64,000 nucleotides of DNA from Guadua angustifolia (GCA_036346375.1 CM070508.1:37654862-37718861); one strand, 5' to 3'. Positions 1 through 12,116 are shown, counted from the first letter of the stretch. Notes: generated by a model not told the origin, from the letters alone. Program-made: numbers and translations.

Positions 1-866
1 TAGGGTGTCTGAGCATTCTATCCTTCTTACGCTCTTCGGCGTGCCATCATAGTAATTGGGCATGCCTTTTGTTAGCAAACAATCGATTCAGATGGGGGAT
101 TATATGGAAATACCACACCACCTTATGGGGGATCTCTTCTTCTTACGCTTCACCCCGACATCATCGTTATCGATATCATCATCATTGCTCTTATACCGCT
201 TTGCCTTGCAAACAGCACAGGCATTTATGTTTGCAAACTCATTGCGATACAATATGCAATCGTTTGGACATACGTGTACTCTTTGTACTTCTAGTCCTAA
301 CGGGCAGACAACCTGCTTGGCCTGGTATGTAGTTGCAGGCAACACGTTACTCTCTGGAAGCAAGTCTCCCAAGAGACATAACAGCTCAGTAAAGCGCTTA
401 TCGGACAAACCATTGCTTACCTTCAACTGCAGTAGTGAAAGCACAGCATGCAGCTTTTTGTGCTCCTCCTTGTAGCCCGAGTACAATGGTTTTGTAGAGT
501 CCTCTACCATACGCTGGAACTTTTGAACTCTCTTTCACTCGTAAACTCCCCCTCTCCATCATGCAACATTTGATCTAGATCATCTTCATGGCTATCAACG
601 AATGTATCTTCGACCGCCGTCACATCATTGTCTCTATCATCTTCATCAATGGTATAACCAGCCTTGAAACCCCTTCGAAGTAAGTGTGCACATATCGACT
701 ATATGGTGGAAAACAGCTTCTCATTTTTGCAATCAACACATGGACAACACATATAGTCCACTAGCTTCTTCGACTTGTGCGCCGCAACCGCATTCAGAAA
801 ACAAATCACACCATTAAAGAACTCTAGGCCGCGACGGTTTGTGTCATACATCCACCTTTCGTCCAT
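1..866 (-). pseudogene. Decayed CACTA TNP2-like transposase (N-terminal part)
   Basis: This is the N-terminal part of a plant CACTA transposase, the enzyme that cuts and pastes the element at its TIRs. A start at 866 gives MDERWMYDTNRRG and a transposase-associated domain with a Cys cluster (CCPCVDC). The frame is stopped by TAG at 699-701 after 55 codons, then continues in frame (SICAHLLRRGF) into an acidic region. A frameshift near 515-535 moves the frame to codons 510-100, which hold the family's CPLGLEV and CPNDCILYRNEF motifs. The last part (NRLFANKRHAQLL, then a TGA, then WHAEERKKDRMLRHP) runs off the left edge. With two stops and at least one frameshift it is not functional. The family call is firm; the state of the missing C-terminus is unknown. 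Confidence 0.88.
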
Positions 867-1749
867 CTACAATAACTATATCGAACTAAATTTTAGTAAA
901 TCAATAAACGGTCAAAAAAATTATTCTCTACATTAGTCATGCAGTGCTAATTAATTAAATCAATAAACATATTATAAGCATATAATTACAAATAACAATA
1001 TAATTGTAAATGATTAGATTTAAAAATCCATCTAGCAATTTTGACTATATTAAAATACATCAAACTTTTTCATTATTTAAATATCCATGTAGCATTTTTT
1101 ATTATTTAGAAGATGTATTCATTTCATTTGTTATGTAGTGCTATTAAATTAAATTAATATACATCAAATAAGCATATAATTGAATATAAGGATATATTTT
1201 TAAATAATTAGATTTAAATATGTATCTTGCAATTTTCATTATTGCAAAATCCATCTACCATTTTTCATTATTTAAATATTCATCTAGCAATTTTCACTAT
1301 TTAAAATTCATCTAGCAATTATCACTATTTAAAATTCCATATAACAATTTTTCATTATTTAAAATAATTACATTTACATATAATGGTCCATCTAGAAATT
1401 TTTATTATTTAACAATCCACTAAGTCATTGAAATGAATAAGAATTATAATTTATTCACTAAATTAGCAAGATCATAATTTGAGCTCAACTGAATTCAAAT
1501 GTTCATACCAGACAATCATTAATTATCGAAATTTAGAGCAATCTATAAAGTAAATCTAAATACAAATATAATGTAGATCAAGTTACAAACCTTAGAGAAG
1601 AAATACGAGATAAATTTTGGTACAATTTGTCAGCAGCGAGTCATCAAAATCATAGCCATCGATCAGAGCTCTCTCTATTCAGCGGAGAAATTGATCAGAG
1701 CTTCTCTCTATTCTCGGACAGTGAGGAGAACACCTATATACAGAAACTT

Positions 1750-2095
1750 ATCACTGTTGGTTCTGCGCAAAACCGGCAGTGATAAGGTTGGATTGTGATG
1801 GAAAGTACTTATGACGCAGGAAAATACTTATCACTACCGGTTCTGGAGTAAAGCCAGCACTGAAAATTCTGATATCACTACCGGTTGGTAACAGAACCGG
1901 CAGTGAGACGTCACTACCAGTTTTTGATATAAACCGACAGTGATATATGGTTATCACTACGGTTGTTTTCATGAACCGGCAGTGATACATGTCTCCCCCG
2001 ATCGGACTTTTGAACTGGCAGTGATATGTTATAGCTGCCACTCTAGCCCAACTGACAGTGATATGCCGGCAAGGATGTATTGTTCTGTAGTAGTG
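1750..2095. repeat. CACTA subterminal repeat array
   Basis: A motif close to AACCGGCAGTGATA, and its complement TATCACTACCGGTT, recurs about ten times in both orientations, often as palindromic pairs. In this superfamily such motifs are the subterminal sites bound by the element's DNA-binding protein. ORFs across this block are by-products of the repeat. Confidence 0.8.
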
Positions 2096-2314
2096 AAAAA
2101 AGGAAACTCTAGTTATAATTTCAGTTCAAACTTGTTTGAACTAGTTAGTAAACTAGTTAAACTCAATATTCTAAAATTTTCAAATTTGTTTGCATACGAT
2201 ACAAAAAGAAAATACCCATTTTGGATCATGATACCCAGGCTCTATGGTGCCCATAAGGACTCAACAATCAGTGACAGTGGCCTAGATGGGAACGCTTTAT
2301 GCATGGCATAGTAC

Positions 2315-2489
2315 TGTTAGAAGTTATGCGGACAAATAGCTTCCAACTCTTAGAATAGGTGTCTTTTCTGGACGGGTGTGTCTTTTAGACGCCATCAAAT
2401 TCCACCCATTAATTTGTATAAATATGTATCACGTGCAATGAAAAGTGATCTCTCTTTTTCTTGAGTTCAATCTCTACTCCATTTCAACT
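2315..2489 (+). repeat. copia-1 5' LTR
   Basis: It begins TGTTAGAAG and aligns along its length with 23590-23766. It contains TATAAATA at 2417-2424, a likely LTR promoter box, and a shared downstream tract with CTCTCTTTTTCTTGAG. The end is placed where similarity to the right copy stops; the expected CA is mutated. The following bases are a poor match to the usual initiator-Met primer site. Confidence 0.8.
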
Positions 2490-3678
2490 GATTATCAGTA
2501 CTGCTCTAGTCCAAGAGCACGGAAGCTATTGAGCACGGACAAACAAAGACCGGTGGCAGAAGGGAAGATCATCGGCCACATTCCGGACACGGTAAGTCCA
2601 ATGGCGCAGAACAATGACGATGTCTCAAACGTAATTACCTCCACCATGAACATGGAAACGGCGATCATTCGCATCCTGCCTCTACAACACCACTGGCTGA
2701 GACTTCGCCATTGGCGTGCATGATATGATCGATGCCGGCGAGGTGATGCTTGGCCTTATCGTGGCATGGTTGGCGGACCACCATTGGTCGAGCAACCGAG
2801 GGGGCCATGGTGCTCCTCAGTACAACACAGGCCGTAGGGGCCAAGGTGCCCCATAGCGTGGTAGGCGCAACCAAGACTGCGGCAGCAACCAACTTAGTTC
2901 TCAAGCAGGAGGCATGTGGTGAGAGCAATGTGGCATGGGCGCGATGATGGCGTGCGGGATAAGGCCAGGGAGGGCCTCCTCCAAAAGGTGTTGGCCACCC
3001 GGTTGCGACTGTGCCCCTATGACCCCACCTAGCGTTGCGGCAGCGCCACCAACGCGCCCAAGGATGCGTGCGATAGTGTGTCGATAGCTTCTGACACCAA
3101 GCAGACGGAGGCACCAGGCGCACTTGAGGGAGTGGTGGTGCTCCTCGACGCTCCCTAAGCGGTCGGATCCAGCATTGGATCTAATGACTCGACCAGAGCG
3201 CCCCTCAAGCGATGTCGAGGATTTTGGTTCTTGAGCACAAAGGTAGATGGTGAGAGTGCGGTGGCTGGCGAGCCTCTCATCGGTGTTGGGGTGACAGCGA
3301 CCGACCCCAACCGCCCAAGGCGACGGCGGCCATGGTGCTAGGGTTGAAAACCCTAGCGTCGAGTCTAAATGGACCAAATGGGCTAGTTGGCCTATTTAAG
3401 TGTCTCGGCAAATTTTCAAAAGGACCCAGGACAAAATGTAAAACTATGAATAAATGGGCTTGTTATATAAAGTTTGCAATTCATCCCTTTGAACTTAGCA
3501 AAATAGCAAATTTTAGCTGTCGAAGTTAAGGAAAAATTGCATTTTATTCTCTGAATTTTTGGGAAAATGCAATTATTATACATTGACCCTAGTGTACTGA
3601 TTTGCAACAATTTTATGCCACAATTTTACTTTGAGAAAGTAAATTAATTACAATTGCATGAAAAACAAATTGTAGGAC
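2490..3678 (+). other. copia-1 leader region, no recognised gene
   Basis: This lies between the LTR and the gag start. From about 2530 to 3350 it is clearly GC-richer than its surroundings, with overlapping ORFs on both strands (for example 2665-3123 and 2901-3377, minus) that show no domain I recognise. From 3380 it becomes AT-rich up to the gag ATG. It could be untranslated leader or an unrecognised captured fragment; the sequence does not decide. Confidence 0.4.
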
Positions 3679-4760
3679 ATGGTAGACATCTCCAAAAAGG
3701 AGTTTGTAGAGTTGGTTTTGGATGGCAATAATTATCTAACTTGGGTGATGTATCTAAAGATAAATTTGATGGGTCGAGGTTTTGGTGCAACCATCACAGA
3801 ACCTCAAAAAATGACCCGCAAATTTTACAAGCCTCAAAATATGTAGCCCTGCATTTTATTCGGCATCACCTGCACTTAAACCTAAAAACTGGGTACTTGA
3901 TGGAGGAAGATCCACTTCAATTGTGGAACTCCTTAAAAGAGAGGTATGACCAACAGAGGTCGGTCATGTTACCAGAAGCTCAACGAGAATGGTTACTTAC
4001 ACGTTTCTAGGACTTCAAGTCCGTGGTAGCGTATAATTCAATAGCAATACATAAATTCCAAGCTAAAATTTTGTGACCACAGAGTTGGTGATGCCAAACT
4101 AATAGAAAAAATATTGTGCACTTTCCATCCTTCTATGCGTATACTTCAACAGTAATATTGTCGAAAGATGTATACAAAGTACTCTAAGTTGATTTATACT
4201 CTACTTCAAGTGGAGAAACATGATAAAATTCTTATGAAAAATCATCATACTTGCCCTACAGTGGCAATGGCAGCGCCTGAAGCACATGCTAATACTCAGG
4301 GGGCTAAGCAGTAGCCATGGGCGTAAGAGGCACCATAAGAAAAAGGGAAAGTGGCAATCCAATGATATGTAGAAATTCAAAGGCAAAAGATATGGAAAAG
4401 AAAAATTCAATAAGAATTTTTCTAAATTGAATTTTTCTAAAAGAAAATCAAGCCTTTGCCATAAATGTGGCTGCAAAGGACATTATGCAAAAGAATGTCG
4501 CACTGCTTCATATTTCATTGAGCTATATCAACAATCTGCGGACGAAGGCAAGAGGCTTAAAGGAGACAATGTTGAAGTTCACTTCACTCCACCAATAGAC
4601 AAAGATCTAGAAATGGGATCAGAGGATATTGCTCTAAATGTTGAGCACCATTAGATGGTCCAACTGAAGGAAGAGAACTTCATGAAAACAGATGATATGT
4701 TGGTCGAATACCTTCCCAAGATCGGTTTGGAGACACCATTTAAATAGTCCGACATAATTG
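3679..4760 (+). pseudogene. copia-1 gag remnant with CCHC zinc knuckle
   Basis: Gag forms the retroelement particle and binds RNA. A start at 3679 reads MVDISKKEFVELVLDGNNYL for 55 codons to TAG at 3844-3846. The copia gag (UBN2-type) sequence carries on in another frame up to 4010 (EEDPLQLWNSLKERYDQQ, PEAQREW), so there is a frameshift near 3820-3845. Further stops break up 4010-4420. A zinc knuckle, C-x2-C-x4-H-x4-C (CHKCGCKGHYAKEC), is intact in the segment 4427-4654. The gene is dead, but the family assignment is clear. Confidence 0.85.
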
Positions 4761-7281
4761 TTATACATAATATTGTTGTATATTTTCAGTTAACTAAGTT
4801 CTGTAGGAACATGGGTATTGTAATTGTATTGTATAAGCATATATTATATTTGCAGACATACAATATTTATATTGATATACTTATTCTATATTTGAGTTAA
4901 TAATCATGCTCTTTATTATAGAATTTGGTGACACATTCCAATGGAAGACGAAATCTGTCTTACTGAAAGTGATACCACAATTACAATATTAAAGGAAGCA
5001 AAATATTTTCAGACTTTGACAAAGAAAAGTGAAAATATAATGACTATCGCTAGAAGCGATAATTTGATTGTTGGCACTAGAAGAGCCATTATAGTTATCC
5101 CTATGGTACACAACTGACAATTAAAGACGCTATGATGTATCCTCAATCAAATCATACTCCACTAAATTTTAATGATATCCATTTTAATGGTTTCCATATG
5201 GAAACTACTAGTGTGGGAGACGATGAATATATTTTCCTCACTTAAGTTGATGGATATGGAAAAAAAGTCATTGAAAAACTTCCTTCATATTCATCCGGAT
5301 TGTACTACACATACATCAAACCTAAACCACATGTTGCGTTCAAAACAATTTTTCAAAATCTTAACAAATTCAAGATTTGGTATGATTGCCTAGGTCATCC
5401 CCGGTCATCCTGCTATGGGGATGACAAAAAAATTGTAAATTGTTCTGTTGGCCATAATATTAAAACTTTAAATTTCATGAAATCAGAGGATTTCATTGCA
5501 TTGCCTGTGCTAAAGGGAAATTGATTTTGAGGCTATCATACCTCAAAGTAAAAAATGAGTTGCTCTCAATTTTCTGGACAGAATTTAGGGCGACATCTGT
5601 GGACCTATTTAGCCCTTAAGTGGGCCGTTTAGATACTTTATGGTTTTAATATATGCTTCTACAAGATGGTCCCATGTGTGATGGAACCATGCCTTTGCTA
5701 GATTAATAGCCAAAATAATTAAGTTAAGAGACAACTTTCCTGAAAATAGGATCAAATCCATTAGATTGGATAATGCCACTGAGTTCTCCTCAAGGGCATT
5801 TAATGACTATTGTATGGTCAGAACACCCTGTGCACCCCGCGCTCCTAATGTTACACCCTCTAGCAAGAACAACTACAAATCGCTAAGAATATTTATTAAG
5901 TAAAGCAAGTTTAACAACTAGGAGGTTGTCAAAATTATTAAAAATTTCGCAAAGACTTCCCTAAAACTAGGACATCCACTCGCAGATGTAAAACATTTGC
6001 AGTATATAATATCATTCTAGCAGGTCCTTAGTTAATCAACCACACAAACAACAGAATTTAATAACTACACCAGGATGAACGACATATTACAACCATAATC
6101 AATACAACCAGGCTTTACAAATCGATTAAATAGTTTGATGCAAACGTGAATGTGCTACTACCCCCTTCCATGCATGTCGATTTCAAGGTACCTGCAACAA
6201 CACAACAACAAGCGTGAGTCGATGACTCAGCAAAGTACACGAGAATAGGAATTCCAATATCATAAGTAAAACAAAAGCTTGACCATAAGAGCAAGTAATA
6301 CAATAAAACAGCATCCAGACAATACGCATTTATACCCATTTATAGTAATAACTTAACCATATCAAAGAGATTACCGCAATCACGTCATCAACTAGATGAT
6401 AAAACCATTCAACACTCAAGGGACAACACCTACCTCTAAATCACAACTCTCCTTCCTTGACGCTAATATACTCCTAAGATTTTACATCAACATCTTACTA
6501 TAATACATTCATCCATAGGAGATTCTAGACCCTCTCAATCCCGCCACTACTAGACTTATCGAACTCAAAACTTGAACTTCCATTCAATTCCACGCTCATG
6601 ACCATGGTGAAAACTTTAACCAACTTTTCACTTTAGTATCACCTACCATTCCAATTAATCATCCTATGCCATACAATAAATTTGGTTGTCTTTAAATAAC
6701 CAATGATTTCTTTTTAATGATTCGGTAACCCTCCTTAGCTGAAAGCTCAACTACTCATTATAAACTTAATGCCTTGAACATCCTCGTGGGTCACGCACCC
6801 AACATTTAAAGAAAACCGCAATTCTTGAGCACTAGCAACAACAAAGACCATCTCCCATTTTTTCCAGAAAAACTCAACCATAAATCATAAGGGAATTCGA
6901 CTCTCGAACTCCCAAATCCCGACGGAAACAACTCCTCAACATAACTCAAGATTTTCAACTTTTAGAAAGGAGAAGAGATGCAATGCACATGAATGCTCAT
7001 TTCCATGCACGTACCGGTACTGCCAAGTGCCCACCCGTCGGTGTGCACCCTCACGTCCCTTCCATCCCGTAGATGGAAGGTGCCTACTCTTACTGTCTCG
7101 CTCCCATTCACCTCGATGAATGGGACTACGAGGTAGGACTTTCGTGTTCACTACGTGTGAACACAGAGGCCCGTGATCGTAATGGGTCGCCTCTTCCATT
7201 ATGAATGCACAAATGCAATTTTTATGAATGAAATGCAACTTTTCATTCAATGCCAACACTAACATACCATAACCACATACA

Positions 7282-7418
7282 TACACATAGCCAATTCTCA
7301 CATTCATAACCATAACTTCACACATACATAAACATAGCCCAAATTCTCACATTCATAACCATAACTACACACATACATAAACATAGCCCAAATTCTCACA
7401 TTCATAACCATCTAATCT
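7282..7418. repeat. ~48-bp tandem repeat, three copies
   Basis: Three consecutive copies of a unit containing CACATAGCC(C)AAATTCTCAC followed by ATTCATAACCATAAC. The first copy is slightly diverged, the second and third nearly identical. It lies inside the 5819-9696 insertion. Confidence 0.8.
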
Positions 7419-8399
7419 ATTCGCACACAGACTCAATTCCATTTCCCAGATGGGGCACAATTAAGTCACGAGTATCCACATACCCCATACTCGCTACTCA
7501 CAAAGAATGTTAACAAAAGTACATAAACTTACCAGATTAAGGCTTACTAGGACCACTCGAACTCAATAGTTAATCACGCCCTCGAAGGACGACGCTAATA
7601 TAACTCATACTTGCGAAAATCAATAGAAATTAGCCATGAACAGCTAAATAACAATGAACAACTCAATTAAGCACACAACTCGATGTACTTGCCTTTACCG
7701 ATGCGTGAGGCAACTTAGGGTCGAGACCACCCCCGAAGACACTCTCCCTGAAAACAACGTTACGCACAAGAACGGATCAAAGTCCGACTCAATACCTCAA
7801 TACATGACGAAACTCAACTTTTACCAAAAACAGTCCCAATTCCCACTAATGGGGACTCTGGGCAACCCACTAGACAGCGGACTTTAAACCTTAATAATAG
7901 GGGAACACAATGACAACTCGCTCAATTTGGGGATCTTATGCCTAACCATTACAAATTAAGCTAATATACAATTGTATGCTCATAATCAAATGGCAGTAAA
8001 TAATTCTTAACTCACACATTTGAATTGAGCCATACTGTATAATAAGGATCAAGTCACAAAGATAATATTCACAACCATTACCAGGTAAGAATGATATTAC
8101 GAAGCTCATACACAAATAACACACATATATATATATAACAATCCATAAACAACAAAGACATAAAGCCCTCAAGAACTCGACATCGATAAACATATACAAA
8201 GAATGCAAGAGAACGAATCCACACATACAACTATTGCTTACTAACCAAGAGTTTGTAACTGCTCATCACAGTCTCTATGCACAAAGGCACCAAACCATAT
8301 ACCGTCTAATCACATGAAGATACACAATAAACTGGCTTTAGCCTCAAATATAACCTCTTTTCTTCATGCCCATAGAAATGAATATTGATTTCCATTTAT

Positions 8400-8545
8400 G
8401 ACCAAAGCATGAACATGATAACATGGCATCAACGACAATTAATCCTAGCCAACATTGATAAACTTGGGAGTATGATAAGCATGGCATGAACGACAATTAA
8501 TCCTCGTCAACGTTGATAAACTAGGGATCATGATAACAAGGGAAT
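8400..8545. repeat. Local tandem duplication (~65-70 bp, two copies)
   Basis: Two adjacent copies share GACAATTAATCCT and TTGATAAACT with the same spacing and 'catgataac/atgataagcatggcat' starts. It lies inside the 5819-9696 insertion. Confidence 0.65.
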
Positions 8546-9654
8546 TCTAGCATAATGAAATCACAAAACCTGTAAGCATGACATTAGTGTAATCCCTCCA
8601 CTGACTATAGCAGAAATGTGATTTAGTAACATCCGTCCCTCACCAAAACTGGGAAGGGGACTTAAATCATGAAATTAGCAGAAGATAAAGAGGCAGTAGC
8701 CCTCTAGTTGACCGGTATACAGTAGTACTAAGAGCAATAGTTGAAGCATGAAAAGTGAGGACTTACATCATGTAAATATAGCAAGATAAGTAAATGAGGA
8801 ATCATGACCACTCAAGATTTTAGCAGTACTAAATGCTACATAATTCTTTTAAGCATAGCATGATCAGAGCACATGCCCAAGAATTAAGTTGTCACTACAT
8901 AACAACTAACAGATGCCCATATAACATGTCATGGTAATGGAACAGGTGTTCTCTTCTCGTGGAACTCAACCAAATCTCTGCTCGCAATTGACCTAATGTG
9001 AAGCCAGAAGGTTTCTGCAGATTGATGGCATCGCCTCACAACCATTTCAACTCATGAAAACCTAGCTAGGCATTTCATCAAACACCCTTCATGCAAGCTA
9101 ATTCCCCCCAATTTATACCTCAAAGCCAAATCCATGAAGGAAGGAGTGGAGGAAACGCCGCTGCTGGCTGGGTTGCCGCTGCTGCCGAGAAGGGAGGGAG
9201 GAGCGCCGGCTGCTGGAGCTTGGCCGAAGGGGGCACCAGAGAAGGGGTGGTGCCGCTGCTGCTCGGGTGCTGCTTCTGTTGCTGCTGGAGTTGCTGCTGG
9301 TACCGAGTCAGGGAGGGGAGGCGCAGGGGAACTCGGCCTGGGGCTCGCCGGCCAGGGCCACCGGCGCTGCTGCTGGAGTTGCTTCGGTAGGGGGAAAGGA
9401 GAAGGACGCCAGACTTGGGGCTGCAGCTGGCCAGAGCTGGGCGAAGCAGGGCCAGGGGAGAGCAGGGCGCCAGCGTCGGCCAGGGAAGAGTAAGGCGCCA
9501 AGGAGAGCAGTCGCCAGGAAGTGGGCGCAGGGGAGAGTAGCTCGGGTGGAGAAGGGAGCAGGTGACCAGCACTTGGAACATGCGGCCAAGGAATGGGAAG
9601 TCGGCTGGAGAACCCAAAAAATATTAGCCACATGAAGCAATGGTAGCCACACAA

Positions 9655-9673
9655 AGAGAGAGAGAGAGAGAGA
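9655..9673. repeat. (GA)n microsatellite
   Basis: A run of GA dinucleotides followed by a T-run, about 25 bp from the right boundary of the 5819-9696 insertion. Confidence 0.9.
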
Positions 9674-9966
9674 TTTTTTTTTCTCGCAGTATTACAATGG
9701 CTCTGGGCATTAATGTAGAACATTTTGTGCCATATGTCCACACACAAAATAGCCTAACAGAATTTTTCATAAAGAGGATCAAATTGATTGTCAGACCTCT
9801 TTTACAAAATTATAGGTTGCCAACAAGTTGTTGGGGCCATGCGGTCTTACACATCGCACAACTAATCCAAATAAGACCAACTGTATATCATACAGTGTCC
9901 CCATTGCAATTAGTATGTAGAAATGAACTAAGTATTTCCCATCTGCGAATATTCGGTTGCATAGTA

Positions 9967-10534
9967 TGATACGAGGGGGTGCCCGATCTTCACGATGTGA
10001 GAGCAAGAAAGATGACAACTAGCTGCAAGAAGCCAAGATAACAATGTAACCTAACGAACGAACTTGAAACCAATCACTATCTCAATACAGTAACCTGAAT
10101 CAAGTCATTCGCCCAACTACACTGGGATTCATCAAATGACCGGAGTAGATAAGGATCCCTCCATATAGCTATTCAATGGTGGAGAAGACACCATGGTGGC
10201 TGATTCTAAAAATTGCTCATAACATTTTTCACTTTTCACTGCTTACAATGGAGGAGTACATGGGGTATTTATACTAGGAACAACCCTCGTAGCTAGGTAT
10301 GAACATAAATACTAATGGAGGAATGTGGAAGGTCATATTGGTGGAGCATTTGAGTAGTCTTTTGTTATTCTCGCACACCCACGAAACAGCCTGTGCAGCT
10401 TCCACTTAAATGGTCATAAGTTTTGTTTAGGAAGTTGAAACGATGCACGGTTTGAAGTACTGGAAACTATACTTCCATATCTTTTCAATGATACAGCATA
10501 TGAATGCTAAAATCATCAATATTGATTCTAGTGT
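9967..10534 (-). repeat. TRIM LTR copy A (inverted)
   Basis: The minus-strand copy ends CCCCCTCGTATCA at 9967. It runs through the shared blocks CATGGGGTATTTATAC (TATA box region) and TGACCATTTAAGTGG to about 10534, and lacks only the first ~20 bp of the LTR. Confidence 0.75.
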
Positions 10535-11095
10535 AGCGCTTCAAACCATGCATCGTTCTGACTTCATAGCAAAACTTCTGACCATTTAAGTGGAAGCTTC
10601 ATAGGCTGTTTTATGGGTGCGCGAGAATAACAAAAGACTCCTCAAATGCTCCACCAATATGACCTTCCATATTCCTCCATTAGTATTTGCGTTTATACCT
10701 AGCTAGGAGGGTTGTTCCTAGTATAAATACCCCATGTACTCCTCCATTGTAAGTAGTGAAAAGTGGAAAATATTGCTATAAGAAATTTTTAGAATCAGTC
10801 ACCATGGCATCTTCTCCACCATGGAATGGCTGTATGGAGGGATCCTTATCCACCCCGGTCGTTTGACGACTCCCAGTATAGTTGGGCGAATGACTTGATT
10901 CAGGTTGCTGTATTGAGACAGTGGTTGGTTTTAGGTACGTTCATCAGGTTGCACTGTTATCTTGGCTACTTGCAGCTAGTTATCTGAGAGTTTTGTTGGT
11001 TAGAATCAGTGTTCATCATCGTTTCCATCAGGTGGCGCTAGTTATCCTTGTTTTCTTACTCTGACGTTGTGAAGATCAGGCCCTCCCCCATATCA
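10535..11095 (+). repeat. TRIM LTR copy B, 5'-truncated
   Basis: Compared with copy C it lacks about the first 110 bp and begins at the CTTCAAACC block. It carries AGTATAAATACC, an LTR TATA box, near 10717 and ends CCCCCATATCA at 11095, directly before a primer-binding site. Confidence 0.75.
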
Positions 11096-11097
11096 TT

Positions 11098-11109
11098 TGG
11101 TATCAGAGC
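11098..11109 (+). other. Primer-binding site (initiator tRNA-Met type)
   Basis: TGGTATCAGAGC, the standard plant LTR-element primer site complementary to the 3' end of initiator tRNA-Met, lies 2 nt after LTR copy B. Confidence 0.85.
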
Positions 11110-11442
11110 TCCGGTTACCACAGTGAGAGCTAGTTATATTTAGTATCCTTGTAAGCTCAATATTTGGTTGTCAATTCCAGATTAGTGGTGATCTGATTTC
11201 AACAGTCATATGATAGGACTGGTTGAGATACCAAACTTTTGTTCTCTCTCTTCAGGTTCTATCGACTGTGTGATTAGATTTTTATTTTTTGGAGTTGTGT
11301 CCTTATCTTGAGTCTTTTTGTAACTATCTACTTAGTACAATTAAGTCTGTAATTTTTGGTCAAGTCATTGATGATCACCATCCACATACACTACAATAAC
11401 TAGCATGAGTCAAGGATGACTCATTTTTGTAGAAAGGGAGAA

Positions 11443-12116
11443 TGATACAGATATTAGAAGTTACACTATAATAAATCTCGATGATTTTAGCATTCATATG
11501 CTATATCATTGGAAAGATATAGAAGTCTAGTTTCCAATGCTTCAAACCGTGCATTGTTTCGACTTCCGAAGCAAATGTTATGACCATTTAAGTAGAACCT
11601 GTGCATGTTGTTTTGTGGGTGCGCGAGAATAAAAAAAGACTCCTCAAATGCTCCCCCAATATGACCTTCCACATATCTCCATTAGTATTTGTTTTCATAC
11701 CTAGCTAGGGAGGTTGTTTCTAGTTTCTAGTATAAATACCCCATGTACAGGACTATTGTAAGCAGTGAAAAAGTGAAAATTGAAAAGTGAAAAAAATGTT
11801 ACGAGTAATTTTTACAATCAGCCACCATGGCATCTTCTCCAGCATGGGAATGGCTGTATGGAGGGATCCTTATCCACATTGGTCGTTTGATGACTCCCAA
11901 TGTAGTTGGGCAAATGACTTGATTCATGTTTCTATATTGAGATAGCGGTTAGTTTCAAGTACGTTTGTCAGGTTGCACTATTATCTTGGCTGCTTGTAGC
12001 TAGTTATCCGAAAACATTGTTGGTTGGAATTGGTGTTCATCATCGTCTCCATCAGGTGGCGCTAGTAATCCTCTTTCTTGCTCTCACATCGTGAAGATTA
12101 GGAACCCCGCGTATAA
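11443..12116 (+). repeat. TRIM LTR copy C (3' LTR)
   Basis: This is the full-length copy (674 bp), starting TGATACAGATATTAG right after a polypurine tract (AGAAAGGGAGAA, 11431-11442). It ends CCCCGCGTATAA, where the expected TATCA is mutated; these last five bases are also the left target duplication of the gypsy-1 insertion. Confidence 0.75.

Larger units (their letters stand above)
1..2095 (-). mobile_element. CACTA (En/Spm) transposon, 5' portion, truncated by window edge
   Basis: The right boundary is a CACTA terminus. Read on the minus strand, the element begins CACTACTACAGAACA at 2095, followed on the plus strand by AAA, a possible 3-bp target duplication. Inside it lie subterminal repeats (1750-2095), an AT-rich stretch with no recognisable gene (870-1740), and then transposase coding remnants reading leftward off the window. 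The TIR-subterminal repeat-transposase order is typical of the superfamily. The other end is not in the window, so the TSD and total length cannot be checked. Confidence 0.85.
5819..9696 (-). mobile_element. 3.9-kb insertion in copia-1 integrase, probable solo LTR of a gypsy element
   Basis: The copia integrase frame breaks at 5813 and resumes at 9698, so this block is an insertion. Flanking pentamers ATGGT (5814-5818) and ATGGC (9697-9701) are a near-perfect 5-bp target duplication. On the minus strand it begins TGTAATACTGCGAG, an LTR-like TG start; the far end reads GTGTTCTG rather than the usual CA. There is no gag or pol coding. It starts with a GA/CT microsatellite and a GC-rich pseudo-coding block (9052-9650), as long gypsy LTRs in grasses often do, followed by AT-rich sequence. 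I infer a solo LTR in minus orientation. An unrelated non-coding insertion cannot be excluded. Confidence 0.5.
4920..9966 (+). pseudogene. copia-1 protease/pre-integrase and integrase remnants, split by a 3.9-kb insertion
   Basis: From about 4930 a copia pre-integrase stretch can be read (SDTTITILKEAKYF), then several frames to 5524 (IWYDCLGHP). Integrase core sequence resumes near 5750 (IKSIRLDNATEF), which carries the second catalytic Asp region. It stops at 5813, where foreign DNA begins, and continues in frame sense at 9698 with VEHFVPYVHTQNS. The equivalent of the catalytic Glu motif reads LTEFFIKR. The segment ends ISHLRIFGCIV at 9966, where the TRIM cluster starts. Numerous stops and frameshifts make it non-functional. 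Confidence 0.8.
9967..12116 (+). mobile_element. TRIM-like LTR cluster with an inverted LTR copy
   Basis: Three copies of one LTR family occur: A (9967-~10534, minus), B (~10535-11095, plus) and C (11443-12116, plus). B, PBS, a 347-bp non-coding interior, PPT and C together form a terminal-repeat-in-miniature element. A lies head-to-head against B, giving a ~1.1-kb imperfect palindrome centred near 10534. It sits in the copia-1 integrase remnant, with integrase sequence ending exactly at 9966. It has no coding capacity and would depend on enzymes from another element. Confidence 0.75.

Noticed and set aside
1751..2311. ORFs on both strands at the CACTA end
   Set aside because: They translate the subterminal repeats and adjoining flank.
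9052..9747. 231-codon minus-strand frame rich in Pro, Ser and Ala
   Set aside because: Overlapping long frames exist on both strands, the composition is low in complexity, and it lies within the 3.9-kb insertion; a by-product of GC-rich sequence, not a gene.
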